A stretch of DNA of 64,000 nt from Toxoplasma gondii ME49 (lineage: Eukaryota > Apicomplexa > Conoidasida > Eucoccidiorida > Sarcocystidae), in the NCBI RefSeq assembly GCF_000006565.2, contig NC_031474.1, forward strand, positions 1,709,662 through 1,773,661, read 5' to 3'. Positions 63,171 to 64,000 of the stretch are shown one piece after another; positions within the stretch are counted from its first letter, which is position 1, and every line of letters begins with the position of its first letter. The notes beneath the pieces were generated by a model. It was not told the origin of the DNA. It made no database searches and saw only the letters and a program-made list of their open reading frames with translations. Both the position numbers and the translations under genes were made by a program.

Positions 63171-64000
63171 GTACGAACGCCCTTGTCTTGTCTGTAGAAG
63201 AACGGGTCTGTCAAGGGTTTTTGTACGACGTTGTGGACGATGTCAGAGAGTGCTTGCTGCGCCGTGATCACGCGAATGCTCGAGCTGTCTAGTTCATGTA
63301 GTTTGGTGAATTGTCGTAGCGCTTCTATTGTAAGTTGTTGCTTGCAGCTTGTGATTGAGGCCTCACAAGGCCCTCAAAAGTCGTGCTCATGTTTAGTTGG
63401 GCTTAAATATTGTTTTTGTCCCTGTTGTGCAACACGTGTATGCAGCTACGTGATCTGCTCGGGTAGTTTTGATGTTTCGCCTCTGGTGCGTGACTCTCAA
63501 CCGCCGGCTAGTCCACGTTACCAAGCAGGCACTAGGTTGTGCTCTTTTGTATCGTTTCCTCCTCTCCCCCGCCGGCTACCGTGTTCTGATCTACATCACT
63601 TATTTTTCCCCAACGCAACGTGGAAAACCAAATCTGTGCAAGTGTGACAACAGAAGTCATTCGCTGTCGCTCGTGAATCACCTCTGAACCAGTTTAACAT
63701 CTTGGGCCTTTCTTGACAATTGAATTCTACAAGTCTGAACCAAAGCGTCTTCATACGGTTAACATGACATCGCTCGCCCTTCATGAAAAAGAAAAGACTT
63801 CCGTGCGAAGCTATCTGGTGCTTGATAGGTTGCGCAATTTGAAATCAAACTTTGAACTGAGCAGCCGAAGTCATGGATATGTTTGCTCCTACTTCTATGT
63901 TGCAGTTGCATTCGTCAGTTGATCAAAAGTGCCACTGAGGCCACTGCATCGATACTGAGCGATTTCGGAGTATTTTGTGTGGTCCAGAAATACCGTATTG
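63171..64000 (+). other. Last intron(s) of the cyclic-nucleotide gene to window end
   Basis: No clear exon was found. A GTGGTCCAG acceptor-like site at ~63979–63987 just before the window edge might open the next exon. Small open frames in 63231–63922 have no domain content. Confidence 0.35.

Overview
The window is nuclear DNA of a eukaryote whose genes are cut into many short exons with GT–AG introns. Most coding sequence becomes continuous only after splicing. The gene content points to a coccidian apicomplexan of the Toxoplasma/Neospora/Hammondia type. It includes a modular type I polyketide synthase with a terminal reductase, adenine-rich start contexts, N-terminally extended proteins with disordered insertions, secreted low-complexity proteins, and a CCCTAAA telomere-like motif. 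The genus is an inference; no species call is possible from the sequence alone.

Layout. (1) 1–11636, + strand: the 3' part of a type I PKS gene, entering from outside the window. The order is ACP-KS-AT(partial)-gap-ACP-KS-AT-KR-ACP-KS-reductase. The first two ACP-KS-AT units are almost identical in sequence except for a central KS segment, and a 169-N assembly gap separates them. (2) ~13038–17001, - strand: an acyl-CoA/malonyl-CoA synthetase (ACSF3-like) gene, tail-to-tail with the PKS. (3) 18707–21136, +: TSR3, the 18S rRNA aminocarboxypropyltransferase. (4) 21872–22822, -: a 200-residue secreted helical protein in four exons. (5) 24439–25548, -: a secreted acidic protein with a Lys/Pro/Tyr repeat tail. 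(6) 27215–32514, -: an F-box/WD40 ubiquitin-ligase adaptor. (7) ~36181–38066, +: a basic, probably secreted single-TM coiled-coil protein. (8) 38.1–39.2 kb, -: exons of an unrecognised gene. (9) 41002–43032, -: a Lys/Glu/Ser-rich protein. (10) 46356–54265, -: a 12-exon ER J-protein with a thioredoxin domain and a C-terminal HDEL. (11) 57885 to beyond 63170, +: a cyclic-nucleotide-binding protein running off both ends of what can be assigned.

How the genes fit together. The PKS uses acyltransferases with the malonyl-type HAFH signature and ends in a reductase expected to release an aldehyde or alcohol. Its neighbour resembles an enzyme that activates malonate, so the pair could form a small biosynthetic locus. 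However, the ligase has a degenerate ATP-binding loop and looks mitochondrially targeted, which argues against a simple supply model. The remaining genes are housekeeping (TSR3, ER chaperone, F-box adaptor, cyclic nucleotide sensor) mixed with lineage-specific secreted proteins; no operon logic applies.

Exon borders were placed by matching reading-frame phase with splice signals by eye. They are predictions, not transcript-supported facts.
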